Both the position numbers and the translations under genes were made by a program. From NCBI GenBank assembly GCA_026169535.1, contig JAPFCU010000078.1:1-64000 (forward strand): 64,000 nucleotides of DNA, read 5' to 3'. Below are positions 1 through 8,047 of this stretch, piece after piece (the first letter of the stretch is position 1; each line of letters starts with the position of its first letter). The notes beneath the pieces were generated by a model. It did not search any database, was not told the DNA's origin, and saw only the letters and a program-made list of their open reading frames with translations. Source of the stretch: Blautia sp. GTDB taxonomy: Bacteria; Bacillota; Clostridia; Lachnospirales; Lachnospiraceae.

Positions 1-1
1 C

Positions 2-544
2 ATGAGAAAGGCTATGAACCTTATCATTGACCGTCAGTATATTGTTGACACAATCGCCCAGGCTGATCAGGAAGTTGCAAATACCTTTATTCCTACAGGT
101 ATGGCAGACGGCAACGGCGGAGAATTCCGTGTAAATGACGACGCTTATACCTATCCGGTAGAAGATGCAGTTGGATACTTTGATCCAAGTCCGGAAGCTT
201 ATGAAGCAAACCTGGAAGAGGCAAGAAAGCTTCTTGAAGGCGCTGGATATCAGTTCGATGAAAGCGGTATGCTTTCTGCAGATACTCCGATCAACATGAC
301 TTACCTTACAAACGATGCAGAAGGTAATGTTAAGATTGGTGAATCTATCCAGCAGGATTTTGCAGCAATCGGTATCAATGTAACTGTTGAGACACGTGAG
401 TGGTCTGTATTCCTTGACGAGAGAAAACAGGGTAAATTCGACTTCTGCCGTGAGGGATGGCTTGCAGATTACAACGACCCGATCAACATGCTTGAAATGT
501 GGGAGACAGAATCTGGAAACAACGATATGCAGTTTGGCAGATAA
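2..544 (+). CDS. Oligopeptide ABC transporter substrate-binding protein, 3' part only, early end
   Basis: This is the later part of an OppA/DppA-type (SBP_bac_5) extracellular solute-binding protein; the gene starts before the window, and the first ATG is internal (a 'VRKAMNLIIDR'-type stretch is normal mid-protein). It would deliver peptides to an Opp/Dpp permease. Recognisable family blocks are LEEARKLLEGAGY and the DWLADYNDP-like stretch (WLADYNDPINMLEMW). Family members normally continue about 80-110 residues after the 'GNND' block, but here the frame stops at once and a terminator follows 27 bases later. Removing one base near 534 would read FGDNPDFV before another stop. The C-terminal lobe therefore appears to be missing, and the protein may be non-functional. 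Confidence 0.8.
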   Translation: MRKAMNLIIDRQYIVDTIAQADQEVANTFIPTGMADGNGGEFRVNDDAYTYPVEDAVGYFDPSPEAYEANLEEARKLLEGAGYQFDESGMLSADTPINMTYLTNDAEGNVKIGESIQQDFAAIGINVTVETREWSVFLDERKQGKFDFCREGWLADYNDPINMLEMWETESGNNDMQFGR

Positions 545-570
545 TCCGGATTTTGTATAAGTAATAAAAA

Positions 571-627
571 AGAGGCAGTGCTTTCTTTCTGCTCGATACA
601 GAAAGAGAGGGCTGCTTCTCTTTTTTT
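571..627 (+). terminator. Rho-independent terminator after the peptide-binding protein gene
   Basis: An imperfect inverted repeat (AGAGGCAG... against CTGCTTCTC, with TTTCTTTCTG pairing with CAGAAAGA inside) is followed by a run of seven T. It isolates the truncated binding-protein gene from the OPT gene. Confidence 0.8.
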
Positions 628-691
628 ATGGAGATTTATCTCTTTATAAGATTAAAGAGAAAAATCTTTATAGGAATAAAGGGAAAACAGC

Positions 692-720
692 TTGCATATG
701 AAGCTGTAAATTAGTATAAT
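692..720 (+). promoter_or_regulatory. Sigma-A promoter of the OPT transporter gene
   Basis: TTGCAT at 692-697 and a perfect TATAAT at 715-720 are separated by 17 bases, 45 bases before the start codon. Confidence 0.75.
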
Positions 721-764
721 AAAGAATAGGTTCGTAAAAAATTAATAAAAGGGAGAGGAAATCA

Positions 765-2654
765 ATGAATAACAAAGAGTTTAAACCGTATGTTCCAGCA
801 GAAAAAGTAACTGCTGAAATGACGGTGACCTCTGTGATCATGGGTATAATCCTGGCAGTTGTATTTGGCGCAGCCAATGCTTATCTTGGTCTTCGTGTTG
901 GTATGACAGTATCTGCTTCCATTCCGGCAGCAGTTATTTCCATGGGCGTTATCCGTGTAATCATGAAGAAAAACTCCATTCTTGAGAGCAATCTGGTACA
1001 GACCATCGGTTCTGCAGGTGAATCTCTTGCAGCTGGAGCTATCTTTACTATGCCGGCGCTGTTTCTCTGGGCAGAGGAAGGTCTTTGCGAGAAACCTGGT
1101 CTGGTAGAAATTACTCTGATCGCACTTTGCGGCGGTGTCCTGGGTGTGCTTTTTATGGTACCCCTTCGTAACGCTCTGATCGTGAAGGAGCATGCCACAC
1201 TTCTTTATCCGGAAGGAACTGCATGTGCAGATGTTCTTCTGGCAGGTGAAGAGGGCGGATCAAATGCAGCTACTGTATTCTCTGGTATGGGAATCGCAGC
1301 AGCATTTAAGTTTATTGTAGATGGGCTGAAAGCCGTTCCGGCAGATGTTGCTGTAGCCTTCAAGTCCTTTAAGGGTGAAATCGGTATGGAGGTTTATCCG
1401 GCGCTTCTTGGTGTTGGTTATATCGTAGGACCGAGAATTGCATCCTTTATGTTTGTAGGCTCTATTGTGGGATGGCTGGTAATTATCCCTCTTATCTGTC
1501 TGTTTGGACCGGAAACCTCTATGTATCCGGCAGCGGCAGGTGTGACAATTTCCCAGCTTTTTGCAGAGGGCGGAGCAGCGGCTATCTGGTCAAATTATGT
1601 AAAATATATCGGAGCAGGTGCTATCGCCACAGGCGGTATCATTTCTCTGATCAAATCTCTGCCTCTGATCATTTCTACCTTCCGTGATTCTATGAAGAGC
1701 ATGAAAGGATCTCAGGCGAACAGTACTTTAAGAACTGATAGAGATCTCCCAATGGGTGTGATTCTTGTTGGTATCCTTGCAATGGTATTTATTATCTGGT
1801 TTGTTCCGGCAATTCCGGTAAATTTTCTTGGAGCTCTTCTGATCGTAGTATTCGGTTTCTTTTTTGCAACCGTTTCCTCCCGTATGGTAGGTATGATCGG
1901 ATCTTCCAACAACCCGGTTTCCGGTATGGCTATTGCCACACTTCTGATTGCTACATTTGCTATTAAAGCAACAGGTGAGACTGGTATCAAGGGTATGACA
2001 GGCGCAATCGCTATTGGTTCTGTTATCTGTATCATTGCAGCAATTGCAGGTGATACTTCTCAGGACCTTAAGACAGGATATCTTCTTGGAGCTACTCCGA
2101 AGACACAGCAGATCGGTGAACTTCTTGGTGTTGTCGTATCCGGTCTTGCAATCGGCGGCGTTCTTTATCTTCTGGATGCTGCATGGGGCTATGGTACAGC
2201 AGATGTTCCGGCTCCTCAGGCAGGTCTTATGAAGATGATCGTAGAGGGTATCATGGGAGGAAACCTTCCCTGGACTCTAGTATTTGTAGGTGTATGTCTT
2301 GCAATTGGCCTTGAAATTTTAAGAATTCCGGTAATGCCTTTTGCAATTGGTCTTTATCTTCCGATTTATCTGAATGCAACCATTATGATCGGCGGTGCAG
2401 TACGTATGTTCATGGACGGACGCAAGAAGGTAGATGCAAAAACAAAAGAAAGACAAATTACAGATGGCACACTGTACTGCGCAGGCATGATCGCCGGAGA
2501 AGGCCTTGTGGGTATTTTCCTTGCAATTCTGGCAGTAGCAGGAGTGACTATTCCATCTTTCATCAGCTTTGGAAACATTGGTGGTGTTGTGATCATGATT
2601 CTTATGATCCTCTGTCTGCTGAAATTCTCCTTATGGAATAAAAGAAAAGACTGA
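765..2654 (+). CDS. OPT family oligopeptide transporter
   Basis: A 629-residue multi-spanning membrane protein of the oligopeptide transporter (OPT/YSL) superfamily, which imports small peptides or metal chelates by secondary transport. Family blocks visible are an N-terminal 'AANAYLGLRVGMTVSASIPAA' region, 'GSAGESLAAGAIFTMPAL', the 'LYPEGTACADVL' motif and 'GDTSQDLKTGYLLGATPKTQQ', all typical of bacterial OPT proteins. Length is usual for the bacterial branch. The ATG has a good ribosome site (GGGAGAGG) eight bases upstream. It shares one base with the following PqqD-like gene, so the two are translationally linked. The substrate cannot be told from sequence. Confidence 0.93.
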   Translation: MNNKEFKPYVPAEKVTAEMTVTSVIMGIILAVVFGAANAYLGLRVGMTVSASIPAAVISMGVIRVIMKKNSILESNLVQTIGSAGESLAAGAIFTMPALFLWAEEGLCEKPGLVEITLIALCGGVLGVLFMVPLRNALIVKEHATLLYPEGTACADVLLAGEEGGSNAATVFSGMGIAAAFKFIVDGLKAVPADVAVAFKSFKGEIGMEVYPALLGVGYIVGPRIASFMFVGSIVGWLVIIPLICLFGPETSMYPAAAGVTISQLFAEGGAAAIWSNYVKYIGAGAIATGGIISLIKSLPLIISTFRDSMKSMKGSQANSTLRTDRDLPMGVILVGILAMVFIIWFVPAIPVNFLGALLIVVFGFFFATVSSRMVGMIGSSNNPVSGMAIATLLIATFAIKATGETGIKGMTGAIAIGSVICIIAAIAGDTSQDLKTGYLLGATPKTQQIGELLGVVVSGLAIGGVLYLLDAAWGYGTADVPAPQAGLMKMIVEGIMGGNLPWTLVFVGVCLAIGLEILRIPVMPFAIGLYLPIYLNATIMIGGAVRMFMDGRKKVDAKTKERQITDGTLYCAGMIAGEGLVGIFLAILAVAGVTIPSFISFGNIGGVVIMILMILCLLKFSLWNKRKD

Positions 2655-3025
2655 TGAAAAAAAGAAATAAAAAAAAGATGGCAGATATCAATTATCTGGA
2701 TTTGATACCGGAGAAAAACAGCTCATTGAAGTGGCATACAGATTTGAAAGAGCGGGTGATCCTTGAAGTGGAAAATACCGGGATCATGAATAAGATTGCA
2801 CAGAATCTGTTCAATAAACCGCGTTTTACAAAAGTCCATCTGGATGCTAATGGAAGTTTCATCTGGCCGCTGATCGACGGAAAACGTACGGTGGCAGATA
2901 TTGCTGTGCTGGTAAAGGAACAATTCGGGGAGGCAGCCGAACCTCTGTATCCCAGAATTATCAAATATTTCCAGATTGTAGAAAGCTATCATTTTATCAG
3001 ATTTGTAAATATGCCCGAAAAATAG
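2654..3025 (+). CDS. PqqD-like small protein
   Basis: A 123-residue cytoplasmic protein. The stretch 'NGSFIWPLIDGKRTVADIAVLVKEQFGE' fits the PqqD fold, best known as a peptide-binding (RiPP recognition) domain. Here it has no radical SAM partner and instead overlaps the OPT transporter stop codon by one base, so a peptide-handling role linked to transport is possible but inferred. The N-terminus is very lysine-rich. The second Met (position 9, MADINYLD) is an alternative start, and neither start has a strong ribosome site. A terminator follows nine bases after the stop. Confidence 0.75.
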   Translation: MKKRNKKKMADINYLDLIPEKNSSLKWHTDLKERVILEVENTGIMNKIAQNLFNKPRFTKVHLDANGSFIWPLIDGKRTVADIAVLVKEQFGEAAEPLYPRIIKYFQIVESYHFIRFVNMPEK

Positions 3026-3033
3026 GGCAGAAT

Positions 3034-3074
3034 AAGAGCGGGAAGCGGCTTGTGCCGTCTCCCGTTCTTTTAGG
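3034..3074 (+). terminator. Terminator of the OPT-PqqD operon
   Basis: The stem AAGAGCGGGAAGCGGC / GCCGTCTCCCGTTCTT with a TTGT loop is followed by T residues. Confidence 0.85.
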
Positions 3075-3125
3075 ATATGGGACGCTTTACCGCATTAGAG
3101 TTATAACTACAGGAGGAGGTTTATT

Positions 3126-3989
3126 ATGAAACTTGCAGGAAAAAGATCTTTGTTTCTGGAATATATGGTAATCTTTATAGGAACAGGGCTGATGGCAGCT
3201 GCAATCACCTCCTGTTTCGATGCTGCCGGTCTTGTAACAGGAGGCTTTTCCGGAGCTGCTATCCTGGTCAAAGAATGGACCAGAGGAATTGTTAAAAACG
3301 GAGTTCCTCTGTGGATTACGAATCTTAGCCTGAATATTCCTCTTTTTATACTTGCCACAAAGATCAAAGGATTTTCATTTGTAAAAAAAGCGCTGATCGG
3401 AGATATGTCATTGACTATGTGGCTGGCTGTTCTTCCGGCATGGGAGCTTTCTGATGATATTCTTCTTTCCTCTGTTTATGGAGGAATCATTCTTGGTGTG
3501 GGAATTGGGCTTGTATTTCTCGGAGGAGGAACTACTGGCGGAACAGATATGCTGGCTGCGATTATCCAGAAGTATATGAGGCATTATTCTATTGCACAGA
3601 TCATGCAGTTTATAGACGGAGCTATTGTACTTGTGGGAATGTACGTATTTGGTATTCGTAAGGGACTTTATGCGATTATTGCTGTTTATCTTGTAACAAA
3701 GGTTTCAGACGGTTTGATCGAAGGACTGAAATTTTCAAAAGCAGTTCATATTATCACCGATAAGCCAGAGGCAGTGGCCCGTATGATCATAGAGGATATG
3801 GATCGAGGGGTGACAGGGATTCATGCAAAGGGAATGTATTCTGAACAGGAAAAACTGATGCTTTACTGCGTGGTGGGCAAGAAGGAACTGGTTCAGCTTA
3901 AAGAAAAGATTGATGAGATCGATCCTAATGCATTCGTGATCGTAGGGGATGCCAGAGAGGTACATGGAGAAGGATTTATAGAAAGATAG
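3126..3989 (+). CDS. YitT family membrane protein
   Basis: A 287-residue protein with five or six hydrophobic segments in the first ~200 residues (YitT/DUF161 type) and a soluble C-terminal DUF2179-like domain (about 205-285, with 'AVHIITDKPEAVARMI' and 'HAKGMYSEQEKLMLYCVV'). The glycine-rich 'GLVFLGGGTTGGTDMLAAII' motif is characteristic. Such proteins are common in Firmicutes and their transported substrate is not established. A strong ribosome site (GGAGGAGG) precedes the ATG. The gene stands alone between a terminator and the cdaR-like gene. Confidence 0.88.
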   Translation: MKLAGKRSLFLEYMVIFIGTGLMAAAITSCFDAAGLVTGGFSGAAILVKEWTRGIVKNGVPLWITNLSLNIPLFILATKIKGFSFVKKALIGDMSLTMWLAVLPAWELSDDILLSSVYGGIILGVGIGLVFLGGGTTGGTDMLAAIIQKYMRHYSIAQIMQFIDGAIVLVGMYVFGIRKGLYAIIAVYLVTKVSDGLIEGLKFSKAVHIITDKPEAVARMIIEDMDRGVTGIHAKGMYSEQEKLMLYCVVGKKELVQLKEKIDEIDPNAFVIVGDAREVHGEGFIER

Positions 3990-4144
3990 GGAAAAATATA
4001 CAAAAATCACGCAAAAAATTGTAACAAATTTCGGATTTCCTCTTTTATTTTTGGTGATATTGTATTAAAATAGCTTTATGTACAGGTTTTCTTTATGGGA
4101 AAAGAGAAGAAACATGCAGAATGCGTAAGAAGGGATGTTAGCAG

Positions 4145-5233
4145 ATGATATCAAATCAGGTACTTCAGAATACCCTGGAAGGGTTAAAAGAAATATCCAG
4201 AATCGAGTTTTGTATTATAGATACAGAAGGAAAGGTTCTGGCATCTACATTTTCAGATTTTTCGGTTCAGCCGGAAGATGTACAGGCTTTTGTAGGATCC
4301 CAGGCAGAAAGCCAGCTTGTGAAGGGATATCAGTACTTTAAGGTAAATGATGATTACCAGCTGGAATATGTTCTGGTAGCACATGGGGACGATGAGGATA
4401 CCTATATGGTAGGTAAACTTGCGGCGTTCCAGATCCAGAATCTGATTGTTGCCTATAAGGAGCGTTTTGATAAAGATAGTTTTATCAAAAATCTTCTGTT
4501 GGACAATCTTCTTCTGGTGGATATTTATAATCGTGCAAAGAAACTTCATATTGATGCGGATGTACGCCGTGTTGTTATGATTATGGAGCTGGAGCAGGAG
4601 AAAGATCACAATGCCATGGAGGCTGTAAAGAGCTTTTTTGGCGGCAAGACAAAAGATTTTATTACGGCTGTAGATGAAAGAAGCATTATTATCGTAAAAC
4701 AGCTGGAGGATGGAGAAAACTACAGTGATATGGACAAGCTTGCACGTGCGATCCTGGATACACTTGGATTCACTCAGGAAAGCGAAACACATATTGCTTA
4801 TGGAACAATTGTAAATGAACTGAAAGAGGTTTCTCGTTCCTATAAGGAGGCCAGAATGGCTCTTGATGTAGGAAAAATCTTTTTCGGAGAAAAAGATGTG
4901 ATCGCCTATAGTTCTCTTGGAATTGGCAGACTGATCTATCAGCTTCCTATTCCGCTGTGTAAGATGTTTATTAAAGAGATTTTTGAAAATAAGTCCCCGG
5001 ATGATTTTGATGAAGAAACCCTGGTGACTATTGATAAATTCTTTGAAAACAGTCTGAATGTTTCTGAGACATCCAGACAGCTGTATATCCATAGAAATAC
5101 ACTGGTATACCGTCTGGATAAGCTGCAGAAGAGCACAGGACTGGACCTCCGTGTATTTGAAGATGCGATTACCTTTAAGATTGCGCTGATGGTGGTAAGG
5201 TATATGAAATATATGGAGACGTTGGAATATTAA
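4145..5233 (+). CDS. CdaR/PucR-type transcriptional regulator
   Basis: A 362-residue regulator. The N-terminal ~110 residues resemble the sugar-diacid recognition domain (begins QVLQNTLEGLKEISRIEFCI), the middle resembles the CdaR GGDEF-like domain, and the C-terminus has the PucR helix-turn-helix with 'SETSRQLYIHRNTLVYRLDKL'. Family members respond to sugar diacids such as glycerate or glucarate, but the ligand here is unknown. No matching catabolic genes are adjacent, and the next gene is behind a terminator with a different operator. An AAGAAGGG ribosome site lies about ten bases upstream of the ATG. Confidence 0.85.
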   Translation: MISNQVLQNTLEGLKEISRIEFCIIDTEGKVLASTFSDFSVQPEDVQAFVGSQAESQLVKGYQYFKVNDDYQLEYVLVAHGDDEDTYMVGKLAAFQIQNLIVAYKERFDKDSFIKNLLLDNLLLVDIYNRAKKLHIDADVRRVVMIMELEQEKDHNAMEAVKSFFGGKTKDFITAVDERSIIIVKQLEDGENYSDMDKLARAILDTLGFTQESETHIAYGTIVNELKEVSRSYKEARMALDVGKIFFGEKDVIAYSSLGIGRLIYQLPIPLCKMFIKEIFENKSPDDFDEETLVTIDKFFENSLNVSETSRQLYIHRNTLVYRLDKLQKSTGLDLRVFEDAITFKIALMVVRYMKYMETLEY

Positions 5234-5244
5234 TATAATGTAAG

Positions 5245-5277
5245 AGAGATCCTTTGATAATAAGGATCTCTTTCTTG
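5245..5277 (+). terminator. Terminator after the CdaR-type regulator
   Basis: A perfect ten-base stem AGAGATCCTT / AAGGATCTCT with a short loop is followed by TTTCTT. Confidence 0.9.
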
Positions 5278-5333
5278 TTAGCCGGGATGGGTAATAGTTT
5301 GCCTAATTTGTTTTAAAAATCTAATGATTTTAC

Positions 5334-5370
5334 TTGACACCAATAATATACTCGAGTATATTATTGGTGT
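5334..5370 (+). promoter_or_regulatory. lacI-type gene promoter with a 34-bp perfect palindromic operator
   Basis: TTGACA (5334-5339) and TATATT (5357-5362) are separated by 17 bases. A perfect 34-bp palindrome spans 5337-5370, centred on CTCGAG at 5351-5356, so the operator fills the spacer and covers both promoter elements. The inner 14 bases (TATACTCGAGTATA) recur at the next operon. This arrangement indicates negative autoregulation by the LacI-type protein that follows. Confidence 0.88.
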
Positions 5371-5385
5371 GAGGTGATTATTCAT

Positions 5386-6381
5386 ATGGTAACAATGAAA
5401 GACATTGCGGAAAAATTAAATATTTCCAGATGCACAGTATCCAACATATTAAATGGTAAATTAGAAAATAAATCCTATAAAAAAGAAACGATAGACTTGG
5501 TATTGGCAACAGCAGATGAAATGGGATATGTATCTAATACCATTGCTCAATCTCTTAAAACAGGTGTGACAAAAACTATTGCGGTAGTTGTGCCAGACTT
5601 TGCCAATCCTTATTATATTAATATTGTAAAAGAAATAGAACAGGCAGCAGCAGAGGACGACTATAATCTGATCATATGCATTGCAGAAGAAAAATTGGAA
5701 AAAGAAAATAAAATTTTAACAATGCTTCGCAGTAAGATGGTAGATGGTATCATTATTTCTCCAATATCTTATACGGAATCTTTAAAAGATATCAGAGGAT
5801 TAAAAATCGTGTGTTTTGACCGTAAGGTAGAAGGTAAGGAAATTCCATATATTATATCGGATAATGAAAAGGCCACGCAGAGAATGACAGAATGTATGAT
5901 AAAAAGAGGTGTAAAAAAACCTATATATATCGCAACTTCTGATCAGGATTATACGATATGCTATCGAATTCGCGGTTTTCGCCATGCATTGGAAGCTGCG
6001 GGATGCGGATTTGAAGAAAGACAGATATGTTATCATATATATAATGAGAAACAGGCTTATGACTGTATTCTTCGTCTCGTGAGAGAACAAGGTGTGTTTT
6101 TCGATGGTATTATATTAAGTACAAATTATGTATTATATGGAGTTAAACAGGCATTACAGGAATTACATTTTGATGTACCGCTGGGAGGGTTTGATGATTT
6201 TGCAGGATCCAATCTTGAAAAGAATCGAATGTTAATCGCGTCATGGCCTGAAAAAGAGATTGCTCGTATGGCGTACAAACAGTTATCCTGTTTGATTCAT
6301 AATAAGAAAGCAAAAAGTATGGTAATTCCTCATGTTATGTGGGAGGACTCTGAAACTATATTTCCAGAAAATTCCGGTTGA
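5386..6381 (+). CDS. LacI family transcriptional regulator
   Basis: A 331-residue LacI/GalR repressor. The N-terminal helix-turn-helix is 'TMKDIAEKLNISRCTVSNIL', followed by a hinge and a periplasmic-binding-protein-like effector domain starting at 'TIAVVVPDFANPYYINIV'. ATG 5386 is chosen because GAGGTG lies nine bases upstream and because it places the helix-turn-helix at the usual N-terminal position; a GTG twelve bases earlier is possible but less likely. It probably binds the TATACTCGAGTATA sites at its own promoter and at 6490-6534, controlling the ABC-M24-MFS operon downstream. Base composition is clearly more AT-rich than the flanking genes. Confidence 0.93.
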   Translation: MVTMKDIAEKLNISRCTVSNILNGKLENKSYKKETIDLVLATADEMGYVSNTIAQSLKTGVTKTIAVVVPDFANPYYINIVKEIEQAAAEDDYNLIICIAEEKLEKENKILTMLRSKMVDGIIISPISYTESLKDIRGLKIVCFDRKVEGKEIPYIISDNEKATQRMTECMIKRGVKKPIYIATSDQDYTICYRIRGFRHALEAAGCGFEERQICYHIYNEKQAYDCILRLVREQGVFFDGIILSTNYVLYGVKQALQELHFDVPLGGFDDFAGSNLEKNRMLIASWPEKEIARMAYKQLSCLIHNKKAKSMVIPHVMWEDSETIFPENSG

Positions 6382-6414
6382 CAGTGTAGATTTTACCGAA
6401 TAAAATGATAAAAG

Positions 6415-6441
6415 GCTGATACATAGGTATCGGCTTTTTTT
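6415..6441 (+). terminator. Terminator after the lacI-type gene
   Basis: GCTGATAC / GTATCGGC with a four-base loop is followed by TTTTTTT. The regulator is therefore a separate transcript from the transporter operon. Confidence 0.85.
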
Positions 6442-6481
6442 GTGTATTTTTAATAATAAATATAGAATTTTATAAAAACTA

Positions 6482-6535
6482 TTGACAAATATACACGAGT
6501 ATACTAGAATAAGACCATAGGTTACTCGAGTATAT
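6482..6535 (+). promoter_or_regulatory. Promoter of the ABC-M24-MFS operon with two operators
   Basis: TTGACA (6482-6487) and TAGAAT (6505-6510) have a 17-base spacer. Operator 1 (6490-6503) matches TATACTCGAGTATA with one mismatch and lies in the spacer. Operator 2 (TACTCGAGTATA, about 6523-6534) lies just past the expected start of transcription. Their centres are 31 bases apart, close to three helical turns, so two repressor dimers would sit on the same face of the DNA. Confidence 0.85.
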
Positions 6536-6553
6536 AGAAAGGGGGATAAAAAT

Positions 6554-8047
6554 ATGGCAGGAAAAGTATTTCTGCAAATGGAGAATATAAGCATGACATT
6601 TCCAGGAATTAAAGCACTGAATAATGTCAGATTAGATGTTCGTGAAGGTGAAGTACATGCGTTAATGGGAGAAAATGGTGCTGGAAAATCAACTTTAATT
6701 AAGATATTATCAGGAGTTCAGAAGCCGGATGTAGGATCTAAGATATTGGTAGACGAAAAAGAGGTAGAATTTGCAGGTGTTAGTGATAGTATCAAACATG
6801 GGATTAATGCAATTCATCAGGATCTGAGTTTGTTTCCTAATTTATCTGTAGCAGAAAATATTTATTTGGGACGTTCTAAAAATGGAAAGGTAGACTGGAA
6901 AGAATGTACAAAGATTGCAGAGGAAGCAATTGAGGTTCTAGGTATCACGATGAATGTTCAGGAACAGCTTAGTAATTTAAGTATTGCTAAGCAGCAGCTT
7001 GTAGCAATTGCAAGAGCAATTTCATTTAAATCAAGATTATTGATTATGGATGAACCAACCGCGACCTTATCTTTTAGCGAAGTTAGAATGTTGTATTCAA
7101 TTATAGAAAAGCTGAAAAAACAAAATATTGCCATTTTATTTATCAGTCATAAATTGGATGAAGTATTTGAAGTTTCTGATAGAGTTACTGTTTTAAAAGA
7201 CGGAGAATATGTTGGCTGTAAGGACATAAAGGAGCTTGACGAAAATAGTCTGGTACAAATGATGGTAGGACGGTCAGTAGCATATAAAGCATTAAATGAT
7301 GTATCTTATGCAGGAGATAAAATCTTAGAGGTAAAAAATCTTTCTAAACGAGGTAATTTTAAAGATATATCCTTCGCTTTGCATAAAGGAGAGATTCTTG
7401 CTTTAACAGGACTTGTTGGTGCAGGAAGAAGCGAAACTGTAAAAGCGCTATTTGGATTGAATCCTCCAGATTCTGGTGAGATATATCTTAATGGTGAAAA
7501 GATTGATATTAAAAATGTATCTCAGGCAATTCGTAATAAGATTGCGTTTATCCCAGAAGATCGACATGAAGAGGGGCTTATACTGGAAATGTCTATGAAA
7601 GACAATATCACACTACCTATATTAAAGAGAATCTTGACACCGTTTCGGTTTATTAATCGGAAAGAGGTGGATAAATTAACAGAGAATTATGTAGAAAAGC
7701 TAAGTATACGTCCATCTCAAATTGATAAGCTGGCACGTAATTTTAGTGGTGGAAATCAGCAAAAGATAGCAGTTGCGAAATGGCTGATCACTAAGCCAGA
7801 CATTTTGATAATTGATGAGCCTACCCATGGCGTGGATATTGCTTCTAAGACAGAAATTCATAAGTTGTTAAAGAAACTTGCAAAAGAAGGTATGGCGATT
7901 ATTATGGTTTCTTCTGAATGGCAGGAAGTATTTGCTCTTAGCGATCGAGTATTAGTAATGCGTCATGGAAGAATCGTACATGAAGATGATACAGCAACTG
8001 GAAATCAGGAGCTTATGATGGAAAAAGCAATTTTAGGGGGGAATTAA
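6554..8047 (+). CDS. CUT2-type sugar ABC transporter ATP-binding protein (RbsA/MglA-like)
   Basis: A 497-residue protein with two fused ABC domains, the usual length and plan for ribose/galactose-class ATPases. The first domain has Walker A GENGAGKST and Walker B LLIMDEPTATLS. The second has the degenerate GLVGAGRSE loop, a FSGGNQQK signature and IDEPTHGVD. It would power the two permeases encoded next. A GGGGG ribosome site lies eight bases before the ATG. It is the first gene of an operon reaching at least to 14656. The substrate is unlikely to be certain from class alone, since CUT2 systems also import nucleosides and AI-2. Confidence 0.95.
   Translation: MAGKVFLQMENISMTFPGIKALNNVRLDVREGEVHALMGENGAGKSTLIKILSGVQKPDVGSKILVDEKEVEFAGVSDSIKHGINAIHQDLSLFPNLSVAENIYLGRSKNGKVDWKECTKIAEEAIEVLGITMNVQEQLSNLSIAKQQLVAIARAISFKSRLLIMDEPTATLSFSEVRMLYSIIEKLKKQNIAILFISHKLDEVFEVSDRVTVLKDGEYVGCKDIKELDENSLVQMMVGRSVAYKALNDVSYAGDKILEVKNLSKRGNFKDISFALHKGEILALTGLVGAGRSETVKALFGLNPPDSGEIYLNGEKIDIKNVSQAIRNKIAFIPEDRHEEGLILEMSMKDNITLPILKRILTPFRFINRKEVDKLTENYVEKLSIRPSQIDKLARNFSGGNQQKIAVAKWLITKPDILIIDEPTHGVDIASKTEIHKLLKKLAKEGMAIIMVSSEWQEVFALSDRVLVMRHGRIVHEDDTATGNQELMMEKAILGGN

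Noticed and set aside
537-545. Read-through or selenocysteine at the early stop of the peptide-binding gene
   Set aside because: The stop is TAA, not TGA, and no family sequence continues in that frame after it.
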